A DNA stretch of 64,000 bases from Siderastrea radians (GCA_964017195.1 OZ024892.1:12534071-12598070), one strand, 5' to 3'; counted from the first letter of the stretch, positions 28,255 to 36,926 are shown. A program made the numbers and translations. The notes: a model not told the origin generated them from the sequence alone.

Positions 28255-29298
28255 TCACACGACCACTTCCCTTTTAAAGTGGAGGGTCAGGAGGGTATGC
28301 CCTTCGCCAAATGTCACGAGATCCCCATTGATTTCGGCCATTTGCGTTTCCACGATTTCCACCACTTCATTGCGTACTGGGACATATTGAATATGTCGAG
28401 GTTCAAAGTGCGTGGTTTCTTTGGGGTGGTACTTGATTTCTCGTAAGAGATCCGTGATACGACCCCCTACCATACTGCTGGTCCCTACATCACAATACAC
28501 GTGCAAAGGACGCGTGGGAGCAAATTCCGACGGGACACGAAAGGCCCCGTTCAAATTCACAAACCGCCAAGGGCACGATAGACTCAATTTCAGATAATCC
28601 CCCTCCACTTTCCAAAAGAGGGGTTTGTTGCTGGTATCGCGGACATCCGTCGGGTTGGGAATGGTAGAAATGCCATCCAATTCTTGCAAGAGATTGGGAC
28701 CCAATCGATACTGGCCGGGGGACACTTGTTCAATCCATCCCATTCTCAGGGCCAAGGTTCTGCCCCATGACACGTGCGCCACTTGTCGTTTGTAATCCAC
28801 ATTGGTAGTATTCAACAACAAATCCCCTTCGGTGGTCCATTCAAAGGTCGGGGCCAATTTGACACCATTGTCCTCGGCCCATTTGTTTTTGGGGACGGTT
28901 TGTTTCGCCCGTTCTTGCTGGTAACGATACACCAGTTGGTGAAAAAATTGAACTCCCGTCAACGAGGTCATCTCCTTTCTCATATCTCGCCCGTAGACAG
29001 TGAGTTCGCGGCGTTCATGGTACCAGCGATCGTTCCCTTGATCGTCTTGGACATACACCCGTTCGTGCCATCGTACGTACAACAGAGGATGGGAATCGCC
29101 CACGCCTCCTTCTTCCGCTAGCACTGGAATGGTGGGTAACGATAAACTCGCCATACCCACCATCCATCCTCGTCCCATAAATCGAATGGGTTTGGGCAAT
29201 CGGTTTCTGAAATGATGACTCTTGTTCCCAGGAAACTCTTTGGTACTCGCATGACTCATCAACGTCACGTAAAACGAAGAATTGGGCACCCACGTCAT
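28255..29298 (-). CDS. penton/minor-capsid-like protein C (347 aa)
   Basis: Starts MTWVPNSSFYVTLMSHAS. It shares the SFYVTL, RLPKPI and W-x-VGM motifs and the conserved ending with paralogue B, 17 bp downstream. It follows the integrase by 6 bp. The family is recognised as Polinton structural protein from memory; the jelly-roll fold is assumed, not shown. Confidence 0.68.
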   Translation of the reverse strand: MTWVPNSSFYVTLMSHASTKEFPGNKSHHFRNRLPKPIRFMGRGWMVGMASLSLPTIPVLAEEGGVGDSHPLLYVRWHERVYVQDDQGNDRWYHERRELTVYGRDMRKEMTSLTGVQFFHQLVYRYQQERAKQTVPKNKWAEDNGVKLAPTFEWTTEGDLLLNTTNVDYKRQVAHVSWGRTLALRMGWIEQVSPGQYRLGPNLLQELDGISTIPNPTDVRDTSNKPLFWKVEGDYLKLSLSCPWRFVNLNGAFRVPSEFAPTRPLHVYCDVGTSSMVGGRITDLLREIKYHPKETTHFEPRHIQYVPVRNEVVEIVETQMAEINGDLVTFGEGHTLLTLHFKREVVV

Positions 29299-29304
29299 GC
29301 CTGT

Positions 29305-30453
29305 CTAGTCGCGTCGTCGTCGTCGTCTTTTGTTTTTCTGGGGTGGGCTTGTCTCTTTCTTTGTCTGGGGCGGTCGGAGGGAGGTCACGTCTCCCCTAGC
29401 AATCCAACTGTTGTACTTGTCCGGCCACCCTTTCCACTTGACCAACAGGCGATCATTTTGACGCTTAAGTACCTTTTCGATACGAAACACATCGGACACG
29501 TGTACTTTTTGTAAATCCTCCTTGTAAAACGTGCCATCGACGGGCGTGTCATCCCATTCGCGAATCTTGTAGGTGGGCACAGGACCCGGCACCACACGAT
29601 GCACGACAAACACTTCTTCGGTCCAACCGGGTAAATACCCTTTTTCAAACGTACGATGAATCTTGTTGAGACGCACACGATCCCCTACTTTGAATTTGGG
29701 TTGGGAGTGTTTTCTTTTCAAACGTTTCTCGTACAGGCGTTTCCACACGGCTTCATCGTTTTCCCACGTCACGTCTTGAGGGGCCATACCAATACTTCGA
29801 TGACGTGTGGCATTGTAGCCTTGGACCAACTCGGGTAACACATTGTCAAATTTCAACGTGTTGGCAGCAGTGAAATAGCGGTACAAACGTTCTTTCAAGG
29901 TGCGGTTAAATCGTTCCACCACACTCGCTTTGGCATCCCCTTGGGTAGAAAAATGCTGGATTCCTTGCTCCTCGAGCCAACGTTGAAACGTGCGATTGTA
30001 AAATTCCTTCCCTCGATCCGTTTGCAATCGATTGGGACGTCGACCTCCTTGTTTCAAAATCTTGTCAAACGCTTGGACCAAAGCCACCCCCGTTTTGCCT
30101 TTCAACGGTTGCACCCACGCGTATTTCGACAACACATCCAACACCGTCAGTAAATACCGAATGCCACGATTATACTTGGCCAAGGGTTGTACTTCCACCA
30201 AATCCGCCACCCATTGATCGTCTAAGCCTCCTACGATCACGGGCAAGGTTGGAAAACGACGACGTCGAGGTTTATGCAACGTGTAGGCCAAATCCCGTTC
30301 CAAGATCCGTTGGGCTTTTTTCAAGGGGAGGTGATGGGCCTTGGCAAACCGTTGCACGCCTCCTAAACTGCCCGGGGCTCGAGGATCGTGGTAACGGGTC
30401 AACCATGATTGCGAGACATCGAGTTTCGTTCGTTTGGTCTTTCGAGGCGCCAT
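29305..30453 (-). CDS. retroviral-type integrase with chromodomain (382 aa)
   Basis: A basic N-terminal part is followed by the rve core with D84 (WVADLV), D146 (QTDRGKEF) and E180 (SVVERFN), giving the D-D-E triad. An SH3-like basic region follows, then a chromodomain at about residues 321-352 (VLKRQNDRLLVKWKGW), and an arginine tail. Polinton integrases have this rve plus chromodomain architecture and make 6-bp target duplications, as found here (CATGTG). The frame is complete. The start overlaps the upstream gene by 55 bp. Confidence 0.93.
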   Translation of the reverse strand: MAPRKTKRTKLDVSQSWLTRYHDPRAPGSLGGVQRFAKAHHLPLKKAQRILERDLAYTLHKPRRRRFPTLPVIVGGLDDQWVADLVEVQPLAKYNRGIRYLLTVLDVLSKYAWVQPLKGKTGVALVQAFDKILKQGGRRPNRLQTDRGKEFYNRTFQRWLEEQGIQHFSTQGDAKASVVERFNRTLKERLYRYFTAANTLKFDNVLPELVQGYNATRHRSIGMAPQDVTWENDEAVWKRLYEKRLKRKHSQPKFKVGDRVRLNKIHRTFEKGYLPGWTEEVFVVHRVVPGPVPTYKIREWDDTPVDGTFYKEDLQKVHVSDVFRIEKVLKRQNDRLLVKWKGWPDKYNSWIARGDVTSLRPPQTKKETSPPQKNKRRRRRRD

Positions 30454-30770
30454 ACTTTCTCACACTCATCCCACAAGGTGTGTATGGAAGGGATGGTGTG
30501 GGGATGCGCCTTTTGAATGATTCGATACCATCGCCATGCGTTCGGATGAGCTTTTAACCATAAGACAAACACCACCCATCGATACAGGTTGCGGTCTACA
30601 TGGGTTTCTTCAAAGATCTGGAGAGGAGGCGTATCCTCGGGACATGGGGGAATGGGGATTTTGACACCGGGTTGATGATCATATAAGACTTGGCAAAGGG
30701 ATTGATGGCATTGCCATTGCACCAGGGACAACAAACCCTCCCACGCATAACACAACCACACAGACTCCAT
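30399..30770 (-). CDS. 123-aa hypothetical protein, paralogue of the 19012 gene
   Basis: The start at 30770 (MESVWLCY) is preferred over 30776. A CTATAAAAGG box lies about 40 bp upstream. It is rich in Trp and Cys, and NLYRWVVFVLWLKAHPNAW is shared in pattern with the plus-strand 19012-19230 gene. The other half has a proline-rich PIPPCPEDTPP stretch. Function unknown. Confidence 0.5.
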   Translation of the reverse strand: MESVWLCYAWEGLLSLVQWQCHQSLCQVLYDHQPGVKIPIPPCPEDTPPLQIFEETHVDRNLYRWVVFVLWLKAHPNAWRWYRIIQKAHPHTIPSIHTLWDECEKVWRLERPNERNSMSRNHG

Positions 30771-30883
30771 GGTCACACTAATAAAAATTTTATTCTACAA
30801 CATCAGCCTTTTATAGATTTCACAAGTCAAAAAAAGTCAAAAGAGCGCGCGTATTTCATTTTACCGGCGCCCCGGTCGATGAT

Positions 30884-30887
<4 letters not shown>

Positions 30888-30921
<34 letters not shown>
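30888..30921. repeat. 34-base poly-T homopolymer
   Basis: An uninterrupted T run (poly-A in the sense of the flanking minus-strand genes) between the 123-aa gene and the GRF gene. It could mark a captured cDNA tail or slippage at a polyadenylation region. Confidence 0.8.
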
Positions 30922-30992
30922 CCGGACCTGCTTTTTCATTTGTTTTTATCATGTATCATAATCATTGTTCATTAAAAACAGTTCGTGTGTCT

Positions 30993-31664
30993 TTACTTGG
31001 TCGTGTCTTGTCTTTGTTTTTTTCGGTTCTTGGGTTTCAAGGGTTTGTCGGCCCATTGAAAGAAAGGACATCGATCCTCGGGTGTTTCTTTGCATGTGAA
31101 ATAAGGGCGGTTGGGGTTGGCTTGGGATCGGCTGATTCGTAAGACCACGGGTTCTTCACAGTCACACACCAGGGTTCTTTTGAGATAATCAGGATGGAGT
31201 TTTTCATTAATGATCTTGAGATAAGTGGCGATTTGATCTTGATGACAAAAGAGGCCACATTTCTTTTCTTGGCATTTGATGTAAGTGTCTCCTGTGGTTT
31301 GGGCTTGAAAGCAAGTTAGGTCTGTTTGATGCATAGGGCAGACAACGGATTGACAAGCTTGTTCCATAGGCGGTAGTTGTACTTGATAACTAGCAGCAGG
31401 CGGATTTAACAAATTGAGAATATTGTCACCATTGAATAAGTCATCCATATTGATGAGCGGTGTTGGTGGCGGCGGCGGTACTGGTGGTGGTGACAATGTG
31501 GTCGTTGTAGGTGTTGACGGTACTGGTGGTGGTGAAGAAGGATCCACTTGGGGTGGTTTTTTGATTTTGATTTTTTTGTCTTTTTTGGACTTTTTCTCCG
31601 TGGGTGCAGGGGGTAAAGCAGTGACCATCTTTTCGAGTTGTTGCAAAGGTCTCTTCGTGGCCAT
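30993..31664 (-). CDS. GRF-type zinc-finger protein (223 aa)
   Basis: Residues 1-100 are low-complexity: a lysine-rich stretch, then long proline/threonine runs. A Cys/His cluster follows (C109, C118, C131, C136, C140), then a zf-GRF motif with C167, C169, C191 and C199 followed by FFQW. GRF fingers bind single-stranded nucleic acid in topoisomerases and nucleases. A single-strand DNA-binding or transcription role in the element is inferred. TATAAAATAG lies about 45 bp upstream. Confidence 0.7.
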   Translation of the reverse strand: MATKRPLQQLEKMVTALPPAPTEKKSKKDKKIKIKKPPQVDPSSPPPVPSTPTTTTLSPPPVPPPPPTPLINMDDLFNGDNILNLLNPPAASYQVQLPPMEQACQSVVCPMHQTDLTCFQAQTTGDTYIKCQEKKCGLFCHQDQIATYLKIINEKLHPDYLKRTLVCDCEEPVVLRISRSQANPNRPYFTCKETPEDRCPFFQWADKPLKPKNRKKQRQDTTK

Positions 31665-31776
31665 GGTGAATTGAAGAGAGAAAGAATGAAAAAAAAGAAC
31701 ACGCTATTTTATAGGCGATGATGACGTGATGTTGACGTGATCTTAGCTAGGATTGGTGGAGACAAAAAAATAAGGG

Positions 31777-32295
31777 TCAACGTTCAGGTCCATCGGGTAT
31801 GTCGATGCCCGCCCATCCACGTTGACGTAAGGTTGCACGTGACCACCCAAAAATGTTATCCACGTCTTCATGTGTCAAACCCAAAAGTTCATAGGTGAAC
31901 GTACTAAATTGGTGTCGAAAAGACACGATTTCTTCTAAAATTTGTTCTGTCACGATGTCGGGGCTCGTGATGTGCACGATGAATTCGATGTCGTTAGGTT
32001 GCCAACACGGGACGTCCATGTGATATTGGGTCAGTAGATTGCGCCACGATTGATACACCAAATCCAAAGACAGATGGCGTAACCCTTCTTTGATGGCCTC
32101 ATTAATATGGCGCATATGAAGTAATACTTCTTCACTGTAAACGGGTTGAGTGGGTGGTTCTAGATCGTGCACGTGACGATGAATATGTTTGAGAATGGCC
32201 ACGATCCAACATCGTTTCCATCGGCATTCGACCATTTCTTGATAAAAACGAGTGTTATAATCGATATTGCCGCTTGCAGTAAAAGGAGATTCCAT
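31777..32295 (-). CDS. 172-aa hypothetical protein
   Basis: Start at 32295 (MESPFTASG), after a hydrophobic extension that runs into the promoter region. It is helical, with several His and Trp residues and no domain I recognise. It is the first gene of the minus-strand block, transcribed from the divergent promoter region at 32296-32448. Confidence 0.5.
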   Translation of the reverse strand: MESPFTASGNIDYNTRFYQEMVECRWKRCWIVAILKHIHRHVHDLEPPTQPVYSEEVLLHMRHINEAIKEGLRHLSLDLVYQSWRNLLTQYHMDVPCWQPNDIEFIVHITSPDIVTEQILEEIVSFRHQFSTFTYELLGLTHEDVDNIFGWSRATLRQRGWAGIDIPDGPER

Positions 32296-32448
32296 TTTAG
32301 GGACTTGTTTTGTTTTTTGGTCTCTCCATACATTGAACAAATAAAAAGTGATGAGTGGTGCCTGTATATATAAGAAAAAGAAGCTGTCAATCAAAACAGT
32401 CTATATATCACCTTTCTATCTTTTCAACGCATCATTTTTTTTGTTAGC
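32296..32448. promoter_or_regulatory. divergent promoter between the two gene blocks
   Basis: Contains TGTATATATAAGAAAAAG (about 32362-32379), readable as TATA on both strands, and GTCTATATATCACC (about 32398-32411) about 40-50 bp before the plus-strand start at 32449. All genes to the left (except those near 19-20 kb) are minus; all to the right are plus. Confidence 0.6.
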
Positions 32449-32976
32449 ATGGCAAGTAACACCGAGTCCGACGATGATCTTAATGACTTTATGGATTTAT
32501 GGGAACAGGAAGGTGGTGCTGTACCGCAACGACGCAACCATTATCAATTTCGACGTGTTAAATTCCGAGAACGTCAAGCCAAGAGCTATGGAATCACACG
32601 TACAAGCTATCACTTACGCGTGGAAAACCCGCCAGAGAGTTTTCCAGAAGGGCATGGCAATATTGTGCGCGCGTTTGAAGAAGGATTGGCGGATCAAATC
32701 GAAGATCTCACGCGTAATATGCCGGACCATGACAGAATACAAATCTATTTATCTTCCAACCGACTTCAATCGGTCCACACCTCAGCCAATGTAACTATCG
32801 GCGATTGGCGAGACCCCTTATCCGGGGCCCGCCGCATATTGGATCAGATTAGTAAAATGTTGAACTCAAATGAGAACTTTGAAGTCGACGACAGTTTGCA
32901 GTTGGATGTGACGCACATCACCATGCCAGATGGTGTAACACCTGTCGAGCTCGTTTCGAGACGGAAGAGGATATAG
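32449..32976 (+). CDS. 175-aa protein like the N-terminal region of Polinton polymerase B
   Basis: Contains MPDHDRIQIYLSSNRLQ and the segment LDQISKMLNSNENFEVDDSL. I recognise this from the N-terminal, pre-exonuclease part of polymerase-B-type proteins of related elements, not from a search. Here the frame ends in TAG shortly after. The next 70 bp read in another frame as a short CxxC peptide, followed directly by the SLOG gene, so no exonuclease or polymerase motifs follow. It may be a retained free-standing domain or the stub of a deleted polymerase. Confidence 0.65.
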   Translation: MASNTESDDDLNDFMDLWEQEGGAVPQRRNHYQFRRVKFRERQAKSYGITRTSYHLRVENPPESFPEGHGNIVRAFEEGLADQIEDLTRNMPDHDRIQIYLSSNRLQSVHTSANVTIGDWRDPLSGARRILDQISKMLNSNENFEVDDSLQLDVTHITMPDGVTPVELVSRRKRI

Positions 32977-33046
32977 AACTTTGTTCGAGCTGTTCACGTC
33001 GAATACAAAAAGAACCCCACGTTGAACACACCTTAATTATTTAACC

Positions 33047-33748
33047 ATGCCGACGAGTCACTACCACATCTACAGCGGAGGAGCCATTGGCATCGACGAA
33101 TATGCAGAACAATGCGCTAAAGAATATGGCATGCAGATGCATATTATCATACCACCCCAACACAGTCGAAGCAAATTTATCACACCACTCCGTCAACAAG
33201 ATCTCAACGAAGCCGAGCCGCACTTAAAACGAGCCGGAGAAAGAAGTGGCAAACACTTGTTTACTCCAAATACGTTTTCACGCCATCTTCAACTACGCAA
33301 TTTTCACATCGTCAAACCTGCCACCATCGTGTACGCTTTTGGTTATTTCCAACACACAAATGACATTAACTACACAGCAGCACGTGACATTTACCATGAC
33401 ACCACCTTGAAAAGGCAAAGCATTCAAGGAGGAACGGGATGGACGGTGCAATTGGCTGTCGATCAGCACAAACAAATTTATTTTTACAACATACCAGAAA
33501 AACGATGGTACGAAAACCATCAAGATCATTATTATTGGAACGAAAATCAATGGACATCTTACAGTGGATTTATTCCAATGCAAGGATCACCCACGCTTCA
33601 TAAACACAGCGCCGTAGTAGGAACAAGACACCCCCCACCAGACACTTTGGCCGAAGTCAAAAGGCTCTTTCAAACCACCAGTTCTTTAGAAAACATTGTT
33701 GATAAAAACAGTGATCTTTACAGTCACATTCAAGAACATGGCGACTGA
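33047..33748 (+). CDS. SLOG-superfamily (DprA/LOG-type Rossmann) protein (233 aa)
   Basis: SGGAIGID at residues 10-17 is the nucleotide-binding G-loop pattern of the SLOG superfamily. A distinctive C-terminal part (about residues 95-170) carries RNF, YAFGYF and GGTGWTVQLA motifs. SLOG proteins bind nucleotides or nucleotide-derived ligands; in bacteria several sense signals in defence systems. What this one binds is unknown. The start at 33047 follows a 70-bp gap, and the stop overlaps the next gene by 11 bp. Confidence 0.7.
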   Translation: MPTSHYHIYSGGAIGIDEYAEQCAKEYGMQMHIIIPPQHSRSKFITPLRQQDLNEAEPHLKRAGERSGKHLFTPNTFSRHLQLRNFHIVKPATIVYAFGYFQHTNDINYTAARDIYHDTTLKRQSIQGGTGWTVQLAVDQHKQIYFYNIPEKRWYENHQDHYYWNENQWTSYSGFIPMQGSPTLHKHSAVVGTRHPPPDTLAEVKRLFQTTSSLENIVDKNSDLYSHIQEHGD

Positions 33749-33992
33749 AGACCACAACACCACTTTCGAACAAATGATGGATGACATCACTCAAAACGAA
33801 GATCTGTCAATCGAACAAAAAATGAAACGTATTGGTCAATGCTTTAAAAAAGAAATGGAACGCATCAGTCGCGACTTTCAAACCCGCCTTCATCAAGACA
33901 TGGAACACGAACTACAATATCTCCGCACTCAACTCAAAGACATATGGAAACCTCACCTCACATGGAAACCCCAGTTACAATGGAAACGATAA
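33738..33992 (+). CDS. 84-aa coiled-coil protein
   Basis: Start at 33738 (MATEDHNTT), overlapping the SLOG stop; the longer frame from 33696 is rejected. Heptad-like charged repeats (about residues 20-60) indicate a coiled coil, followed by a Trp/Lys/Pro tail. Unrecognised. Confidence 0.5.
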   Translation: MATEDHNTTFEQMMDDITQNEDLSIEQKMKRIGQCFKKEMERISRDFQTRLHQDMEHELQYLRTQLKDIWKPHLTWKPQLQWKR

Positions 33993-34189
33993 AAACGGTG
34001 CATTTCCAAGAACACGTGGTCCGTTACACTTACCAATACGATCCATCCGCGCCCCTCGTACAAACGTCACCCCTCATCGATGATCGATCTCATCACGTCA
34101 CACCTTTCACTATAAAAAGACAATACCTCAAAGCTAAACTTCATTGGACTCATCTACAACGCAAGCAACAACAGCAACGACGATCTTAA
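33980..34189 (+). CDS. small hypothetical protein (69 aa)
   Basis: The frame opens at 33944, but ATG 33980 (METIKTVHF) avoids most of the overlap with the preceding gene. A Gln/Arg-rich end (RKQQQQRRS) stops 1 bp before the next ATG. Unrecognised; retained because of the tight spacing. Confidence 0.4.
   Translation: METIKTVHFQEHVVRYTYQYDPSAPLVQTSPLIDDRSHHVTPFTIKRQYLKAKLHWTHLQRKQQQQRRS
34108..34120 (+). promoter_or_regulatory. TATA-like box before the 34191 gene
   Basis: TCACTATAAAAAGAC, same type as the boxes in the minus-strand block, about 75 bp before the ATG. Confidence 0.45.
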
Positions 34190-34190
34190 T

Positions 34191-34649
34191 ATGGACTACT
34201 GCAAGAATTTAGATCCCAAAACCTTCAACAACACTCATGACTACATATTAGAACTGGTTCGACAAGGTCTACAAGCTGGTTATGATCTCGAAGACGTGAC
34301 CGAGCACTACAAAGAATTGATTCAAGATGAAGCCACCGCCATCATGAAAAATACCGAACACAACAAACTCAAAAAACAAATCCAAAGAGATTTGGACAAT
34401 CTAGCGGTCATTGACAGAAACAACACCATTGTCTTTCCTTTGGAACTAGCAGGACGAACCTACAAGACTGATGAACGAGACCAGTATTTTGAGGAGATTT
34501 TACAAAAGAGACTCGAACGACGACACAAAGTCAACAAACTGCGTGAAAGTGTTCTCCAACATAATTTGGACGATATTACCGAAACCGTCAAAACTATTCT
34601 GGCCCATGACAAACAAGAAGAAGAAGCCTTCACCAGTCAATTTCAATGA
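34191..34649 (+). CDS. 152-aa coiled-coil protein crossing the TIR boundary
   Basis: Charged, helical sequence from end to end (DYILELVRQGL; KLKKQIQRDLDNL). Codons from about 126 onward lie in the right TIR (from 34568), so the same 3' end without a start is found at 18118-18259. Last gene of the plus-strand block. Function unknown. Confidence 0.55.
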   Translation: MDYCKNLDPKTFNNTHDYILELVRQGLQAGYDLEDVTEHYKELIQDEATAIMKNTEHNKLKKQIQRDLDNLAVIDRNNTIVFPLELAGRTYKTDERDQYFEEILQKRLERRHKVNKLRESVLQHNLDDITETVKTILAHDKQEEEAFTSQFQ

Positions 34650-35461
34650 ACGTGAAGCAAGCAAGCAAGCAATCTGTTGACAGCTTGGTGATCCTTTTGT
34701 TTCCTTCACAACAACACAGAACTCCAGGGGAAGAAAAGAAGGATCATGACAGAGTCCACAGGCTACCTTGACATGAATAAAAAAAAACCTGTGTCATCCA
34801 AATAAAATCAATCAACTCTCTTTTGTTTTGTTTTTTAAAAAAGGGATTTTTGTTTTTCAAACCGAGCCGAACTCGATCGATCGATCGATCGCTTCTAACC
34901 CAAAAAAAAAACCCTCCCACCCAAATCCCCAAGAAACACTCTTCCATCCATTGTCTCCTACTCGCTTCGACCCGAAAAAAAAAAAAATTTCCATGCTTTT
35001 TTCCAAAAAAATTGTTTTTTTCCACCCCCGACCGGGATTCGAACTCACATTAAAAAGATCTTGGTTTCCCCCACAGCGTGCGCCAAGCGCGCGCCGCGGC
35101 CGCCGATTCCCCGCGCGCGCGCGCGCGCCCGCCGCCGCCGCCGCCGCCGCTGCTGCTGCCCACCAACACCACCATCTCATCGAATCGGGATCGGAAAAAA
35201 GAGAGGGGTATCGAACCTCGGTATCGACAAAAATCCGATCGGTATCAAACCTCTGTATGAACCCCAACCCTTTGAGCCCGCGATCCCCTTTTTTTCAACC
35301 AACTGGTCAGCGGTTTCCCACCCTAGCCAGAGGGTGATTCCCCTACGTCATGTAAGCGTCACGAAATGTCCTCTCTTTGCTGATCTGAGCCCGCGATCTC
35401 CTTTTCCTAGACCGGTCAGCGGTTTTCCAAACAAAAACACGTGAACTCTTCATTTCCAACA

Positions 35462-35612
35462 ACATTCCATTCTGATGACGTCATCACTTCTGATCATCAC
35501 TTCTGATTGTTTAGAAGTGGGTCTTTTCCATCCCAAATTCCTATCAAACTCGAGGGGTAGGCCTTCTCCATACAAAGTCCCATCGCTTTGTGACGTCATC
35601 AGAATGGAATGT
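35462..35612. repeat. 22-bp inverted repeat with TGACGTCA (right TIR)
   Basis: Mirror of 17215-17365: arms at 35462-35483 and 35591-35612. Confidence 0.85.
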
Positions 35613-35663
35613 GGGGGGTAGGCCTTTTCGATACAAAGTCCCATATCGACCCCCCTTACTACT
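35613..35663 (-). repeat. internal copy of the element terminus (right)
   Basis: Mirror of 17164-17214. TACTACT ends at 35663 and is followed directly by the penton-tail fragment. An element bounded by the two internal termini would be 17164-35663 (18.5 kb). Confidence 0.85.
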
Positions 35664-35802
35664 ACACCATTCACATTGACATTCAAACAGCCAATGGACA
35701 ACCCGCTCCCTTCAAATCAGGCAACACGGTCGTTACCCTTCAACTCTCTAGAAAAAGTCAACGCCATCCCCTACCTTCCTTCATTTCCTACCCGAGCCAG
35801 CA
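35664..35802 (+). pseudogene. 3' fragment of a penton-like gene in right TIR
   Basis: Same fragment as 17025-17163. Reads DIQTANGQPAPFKSGNT..., then LSRKSQ, then passes into the leader of the Cys-rich gene. Confidence 0.75.
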
Positions 35803-36500
35803 TGGAGGACCTAGCCAATGAAGTCCGACGCATTATACGCAATCTTAATCTCGGTAGCAAAATCGATCTCCTCCTCGAAGAAATGCCATTGAATTATCAT
35901 CCCACGCAAACCGTCGGCAAGAAAAAATACAAAGGAGAAGTCGTCTTGGCCCATTCTCGTTATCATCAAGAAAATCCCACCCTGGCATGTACCATCTACC
36001 AACATTTTGTCCCCTTGAATATCGATGCCATCCTTCAACAACGTCGAACCACCGAAGGACTTCTACTCTGTAACAATTCCCCCAAAACCTCCATTGACAC
36101 CCACGCCTTTGTCAAAGCCTGGTGCAAAGGACATTTTCATCCCGGCTGTTCTTACCCATCCGATTACCAAGAACAAAATCAAGACCTTCAAGTCAAACAA
36201 CGGACCCTCGATCGATGGTTTCAAGGCCTCGATACCAATATCCAGCAGAAAGAAGAACACAAACTTACCTTCCCTTCCTTTCATTGGTGTGAGCGCGACG
36301 ACATTCGAGATCCCTGCAAAATTTGTCACCAAGTCTTACCCGTCGATACCGATACCACTTGGAAACCTACCTCTTGGGATACCAATTGGGGTAGTGTCAC
36401 CTGTCAACGTTGTATAGACGCAGGGTGTGTCATCCCACCCGACGAACATTGTTGCGGTCTCTGTGGCACCTCGGATCCCTCGTGTTTAGAATCATCTTGA
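35802..36500 (+). CDS. Cys-rich zinc-binding-type protein, right TIR copy (232 aa)
   Basis: Same protein as 16327-17025 by the translated frames. Starts MEDLANEV and ends after a GLCGTSDPSC cysteine cluster. The only complete gene wholly inside the TIRs, hence two copies per element. Confidence 0.6.
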   Translation: MEDLANEVRRIIRNLNLGSKIDLLLEEMPLNYHPTQTVGKKKYKGEVVLAHSRYHQENPTLACTIYQHFVPLNIDAILQQRRTTEGLLLCNNSPKTSIDTHAFVKAWCKGHFHPGCSYPSDYQEQNQDLQVKQRTLDRWFQGLDTNIQQKEEHKLTFPSFHWCERDDIRDPCKICHQVLPVDTDTTWKPTSWDTNWGSVTCQRCIDAGCVIPPDEHCCGLCGTSDPSCLESS

Positions 36501-36766
36501 GCTACACACCGAAAATAACAGAGATGTTCGTCGTAAACCTTTTCCGTTGGACAAGAAGCTGCATCAACATACCACAAACTGCTTCACTCCTCTGATAAAT
36601 GAAGGTAGAAAGAAACCCCCACGAACGATCGCGTCCAGCTCGTCCTCCTAACTTTGCATGTTTTTGCCGACGATTCTTCAAGAACAGTGTCGTGTATAAA
36701 GTATGATTGTCATTAAAAGCCACATTGCCAACATCCTCCTGGTCGTCTCTTTTTTTCTGTTGTGCT

Positions 36767-36926
36767 GCGCCCGCGATCTTTTTGCCTCCTGGTCAGCGGT
36801 CTCCCACCCCAAAACACACTCCCACCATCAGCCGCCATCTTGAATGAGCCCGCGATCTTTTTTGCCTCCTGGTCAGCGGTCTCCTACCCCAAAACACACT
36901 CCCACCATCAGCCGCCATCTTGAATG
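36767..36926 (-). repeat. 80-bp tandem repeat x2 in right TIR
   Basis: Mirror of 15901-16060; units 36767-36846 and 36847-36926. Confidence 0.85.
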
